This document shows, piece after piece, positions 61,096 through 63,549 of a DNA stretch of 63,549 bases. The notes beneath the pieces are model-generated. The model saw only the letters and a list, made by a program, of their open reading frames with translations, searched no databases and had not been told where the DNA came from. Numbering within the stretch: position 1 is the stretch's first letter; every line of letters begins with the position of its first letter. A program made the translations under genes and the position numbers. The DNA is from Bacteroidales bacterium (lineage in GTDB: Bacteria > Bacteroidota > Bacteroidia > Bacteroidales > F082), in contig JALNZT010000027.1 in NCBI GenBank assembly GCA_023229135.1, positions 1 to 63,549 of the forward strand. The letters are read 5' to 3'.

Positions 61096-62454
61096 TTAAT
61101 GCTTAATATTTTGCCTTTGTTTTTGATTGTGTTCAATCACCAATGGAATTTGCTCCGCTTTGATACGTTTGGCAATAATCTTCCTTTCTTTATTCAATAC
61201 ATAAATAACAGGTGTTCCATAAATATCATACAAATCATGAAAATCTTCCGTCATACTCTTCATACCATTCACGTTGACCCAGTTCAGCTTATTCTCGATT
61301 ATATAATTTTTCCATCCCGGAAAATCTGCATTGGCAGCGATGGCAAATACTTCAAAATTCCTATTTTCAGCATTGTATAGCTCTTTTAATACCTGGAGTT
61401 CTTTTTTACAAACACCGCAATCATGGTCCCAGAAAAATAAAATTAAATACTCGGTTTCGATGTCTTTAAATGACCGAAAACTATCCGTAGTATCCACGAG
61501 CCAAAGATCGGGAGCGGGAGAGCCGAGGGTAAGCTTACGGATTTGGTCGGCGCGGCTCATTATTTTTTCTTTGACAGAAGGCGATGTGTTGGTGATTTCC
61601 AACTTTGCGAAATACTCATCAGCCAAGTGAATGAAAACCTGATCCAAACCCATAATTTTCGGGTTTTGATACTGATCTGTAAAGTGCCAGATTAAATAAT
61701 CTCTCATCACTTTATTTCCGCGCGTCTTTTCGATCAGCTTGTCTATTTCCTGGCTAATCGTGTCGGGGATTTGTGGCAGCAATTTCTCGAAATATTGTTC
61801 TAATTTGCTGTTGATTATTGGAGTTCTCAAAAGACGTTCGTCAGAAAGATCTATATTATCCCAGAAATTTGATTTGTAATAATAATAGGCAGCTTTTTGG
61901 TCCTCACGCAGGTTTTCAGGAACTTGCGGCTCGGTCATTGCCAGCAATATTTTACTGAAAAGACTGTCGGGATATTGTGTTATTATTTCATTTTTAAGAA
62001 CGTCCAGGCTGGCCAATAATTCTTCTCGTTCTAATTGATGTTCAGTGGTTTGAGCTAATTCTTGAAGCTGACCATAAATGGCGTTACTCTGCTGCATTTG
62101 TTCAAAAAATAGCTGTGTCATCACACTGCCTTCGCATTTTATGCCGCCATTTTCTGTCGAGGAGCTATTCGTGATGATAAACTGTTGATTGTTTTCAAGC
62201 AGGAATTCCATTAATCGGACTTTCTTTGCGTCAACAAGCAGGTAAATTCCTGCTGGATAATTGTCAGCGGCACGGTAGTTTATCAGGCCGTCTTTAGCGA
62301 AAGTAGTGTCAACCATTTGAAATTTATCGCCATAATAACGGGCCAAATAGTAGGCGCTGTCGTTGGCTTGTTCGAGTTGTATAGTGATGTTAACCTGCGA
62401 CTTAAGGCTAAATGCTGCAAATAGAAGAAAAAGTGGTAAGAGTTTTTTTATCAT
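61096..62454 (-). CDS. periplasmic thioredoxin-like protein (DUF4369/DUF5106 type)
   Basis: 452 residues from the ATG at 62454, giving a signal peptide (MIKKLLPLFLLFAAFSLKSQ); the frame runs 27 bases upstream. An N-terminal DUF4369-like beta domain, a helical middle (DUF5106-like) and a C-terminal TlpA/ResA-like thioredoxin fold (about 310-452) with the redox motif CGVC in FFWDHDCGVCKKELQVL and the cis-Pro in YGTPVIYVL. It probably reduces or forms disulfides in the periplasm. Its partners are unknown. It converges on trmN6. Confidence 0.88.
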   Translation of the reverse strand: MIKKLLPLFLLFAAFSLKSQVNITIQLEQANDSAYYLARYYGDKFQMVDTTFAKDGLINYRAADNYPAGIYLLVDAKKVRLMEFLLENNQQFIITNSSSTENGGIKCEGSVMTQLFFEQMQQSNAIYGQLQELAQTTEHQLEREELLASLDVLKNEIITQYPDSLFSKILLAMTEPQVPENLREDQKAAYYYYKSNFWDNIDLSDERLLRTPIINSKLEQYFEKLLPQIPDTISQEIDKLIEKTRGNKVMRDYLIWHFTDQYQNPKIMGLDQVFIHLADEYFAKLEITNTSPSVKEKIMSRADQIRKLTLGSPAPDLWLVDTTDSFRSFKDIETEYLILFFWDHDCGVCKKELQVLKELYNAENRNFEVFAIAANADFPGWKNYIIENKLNWVNVNGMKSMTEDFHDLYDIYGTPVIYVLNKERKIIAKRIKAEQIPLVIEHNQKQRQNIKH

Positions 62455-63477
62455 GCTTGAAAACCTCGTTTTTAAGAACATTAAGATTTTTTTAATGGCT
62501 GCAAATATACATGCTTTGCTGGAGGCAATGCCGGGGTTTGACTTGGACTATGTTAAAAAATGTTTTTTGGCCAGTTCATGCTGATTCCGATATGCAATCG
62601 ATGTCCCGCGGGAAGCGAAGTGCAATCGGCGTCTCCCTATTATTTACAAACTTTAATTCTGTCCGATTCAACTTTTTACTCGAATTTATTTTCACACAAG
62701 GGATTTGGTTAACAGACACGTGATTGACTTTTGAACGTCTTTTAGGGCTTCAAAACCTCGCATATAAAAGACGAGAATAATCCTGACGTAACAAGCCGCT
62801 GAACCCGTCAACTCATATACCCTTAAAGCTTAGCCATTATGTAACTTGAAACGGGAGTGCAGGCACGGGTCTGGAGACCCGCGCCAGCGACGACTATTGA
62901 GGTAGCTGACTTTTGAACGCCCGTTAGGACTTCAAAACTTCAATTATTAGAATAATAAGTATTGTAATAGATGTATTGTGAGTTAATGGGGTGAAATAGC
63001 AAGCCTGTAAGGCTTCCCTTTGCATAACGCCCGGATTTATCCGGGTGAAAAAGTGACCACATGTAAATAAACCCCGGCCAGGGGTTTCCCATAGAAGAAT
63101 AATAGGGTATCAGAAAAAATGAAATTTTCCAGCACACCACATTTCGTTATTTTACTGTTTAAAATTTATTGTGTAAATTTGAAAATAAATAAGAGTAAAA
63201 ACCCTCGAAAAGCACCCGTAAAACATGAAAGTTAACATAATGTTGAGCGCGTTTTTGAGATTTTTTCAAAAAAAGTGAAAAAATAAACTACACGATATCA
63301 GTTTGTTACAAATTATTTGAAAAAAAAGTTGATTTTTTTTCAAAAAAAGTGATGCACTTTCGCGTTTTCTGACATATTAAGGGTGAAGAGAATGGTAGTT
63401 CTTCAAAGTTTTTAAAAATTAAGGCGGTGTTCTAAATAATATATGTATATTCGCATGAATATTTTAAGCAAAGTATT
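62455..63477. other. 1-kb gene-free region with mosaic repeats
   Basis: No convincing gene. It holds TCCCGCGGGA (62604-62613), a TGACTTTTGAACG...CTTCAAAAC block repeated at 62725-62756 and 62907-62938, a CGGGTC/GACCCG hairpin (62866-62881), and the relic of the 216-bp repeat (62998-63090). After about 63140 it becomes AT-rich with T- and A-runs. GC content is higher from 62560 to 63090 than around it. Confidence 0.7.
62998..63090. repeat. inverted, decayed copy of the 216-bp repeat
   Basis: It shares, in reverse orientation, AAGCCTGTA, GCATAACGCCCGGATTTAT and CCGGGTGAAAA with the 55.2-55.9 kb array, then diverges, ending AGGGGTTTCC. Only the part with the first three hairpins is present. It shows that the element occurs outside the array. 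Confidence 0.85.
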
Positions 63478-63549
63478 ATGAATAAATTAGCAGAGATAAC
63501 AACAAAGTTCAATTCACTTAGTGCCACTCATCAGGAATTGATTATTAAA
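63478..63549 (+). CDS. small protein cut by the right edge
   Basis: 24 residues are visible (MNKLAEITTKF, then SLSATHQELIIK). The sequence is helical and resembles the start of small antitoxin-type proteins, like the one at 1313, but that is a weak guess. The rest is outside the window. Confidence 0.4.
   Translation, partial: MNKLAEITTKFNSLSATHQELIIK

Noticed and set aside
62482..62723. Small plus-strand frames downstream of the thioredoxin-like gene
   Set aside because: Two overlapping frames in different registers, with no domain, in a repeat-rich spacer.
1..63549. tRNA, rRNA, prophage or complete insertion sequence
   Set aside because: I saw no cloverleaf arms, rRNA-like stretches, integrase, transposase or structural phage genes. 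A covariance-model scan could still find a missed tRNA or small RNA.

Overview
The window reads as chromosomal DNA of a Bacteroidota bacterium. The signs are -7 promoter boxes of the TAnnTTTG type in front of many genes, near absence of Shine-Dalgarno sequences, PorT-like barrels and SPII lipoproteins, a two-component regulator of the propeller/Y_Y_Y type, DUF4369/thioredoxin and DUF5522 proteins, and a folA-thyA pair. I cannot fix the class or genus from sequence alone. No rRNA, tRNA, CRISPR array, phage or intact transposase was seen.

Layout. 1-1560: a 234-bp tandem repeat with a long hairpin, running off the left edge and interleaved with two broken copies of a VapBC-type toxin-antitoxin operon. 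1734-4557: copper ATPase and a small HMA metallochaperone. 4751-7735: an orphan propeller sensor kinase. 7904-12120: a tight four-gene operon (ArnC/GtrB-like glycosyltransferase, WecD-like acetyltransferase, WecE-like transaminase, ArnT-like GT-C enzyme) that looks like a complete make-acylate-load-transfer pathway for an amino sugar. 12176-16981: a PatB-type lyase, a barrel protein, an SRPBCC/GyrI protein and an ABC exporter. 17030-25205 (minus strand): ligA, a GT22 enzyme, an HD hydrolase coupled to a class III adenylate cyclase coupled to arginine deiminase, and a ProX/YbaK editing protein. 25518-28614: ilvA and a SulP permease.

28.7-45.8 kb is a stress/envelope island: a coiled-coil lipoprotein, a CheY-like regulator, an NtrC-family sigma-54 activator, a cytoplasmic hybrid kinase with Hpt, then YtxH, DUF3185, AsmA-like, CsbD, lmo0937-like, hemerythrin (broken), YihY, AI-2E/PerM, Rho-N, lipid kinase, App1 phosphatase, OmpA-like, PorT-like, DUF1328, DUF748 (broken) and Usp-like genes. 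Several of these are short proteins of the general stress kind. I infer that the kinase and NtrC pair governs some of them. Two of the small genes (37130-37282 and 44305-44472) are very short and easy to miss.

45.9-63.5 kb is mostly housekeeping: a conserved secreted protein, folA, thyA, a CNT nucleoside transporter, a bifunctional nuclease, gcvP, a methionine gamma-lyase-type enzyme divergent from an Lrp regulator, a GT-C protein, DUF5522, rimM, trmN6 and a thioredoxin-like protein. It is interrupted by a 216-bp tandem array built of six short hairpins per unit (55190-55860). A decayed inverted relative of that array lies near 63 kb. The right edge cuts a small gene. The best candidates for something undescribed are the amino-sugar operon, the stress island with a shared upstream motif, and the two structured repeat arrays.
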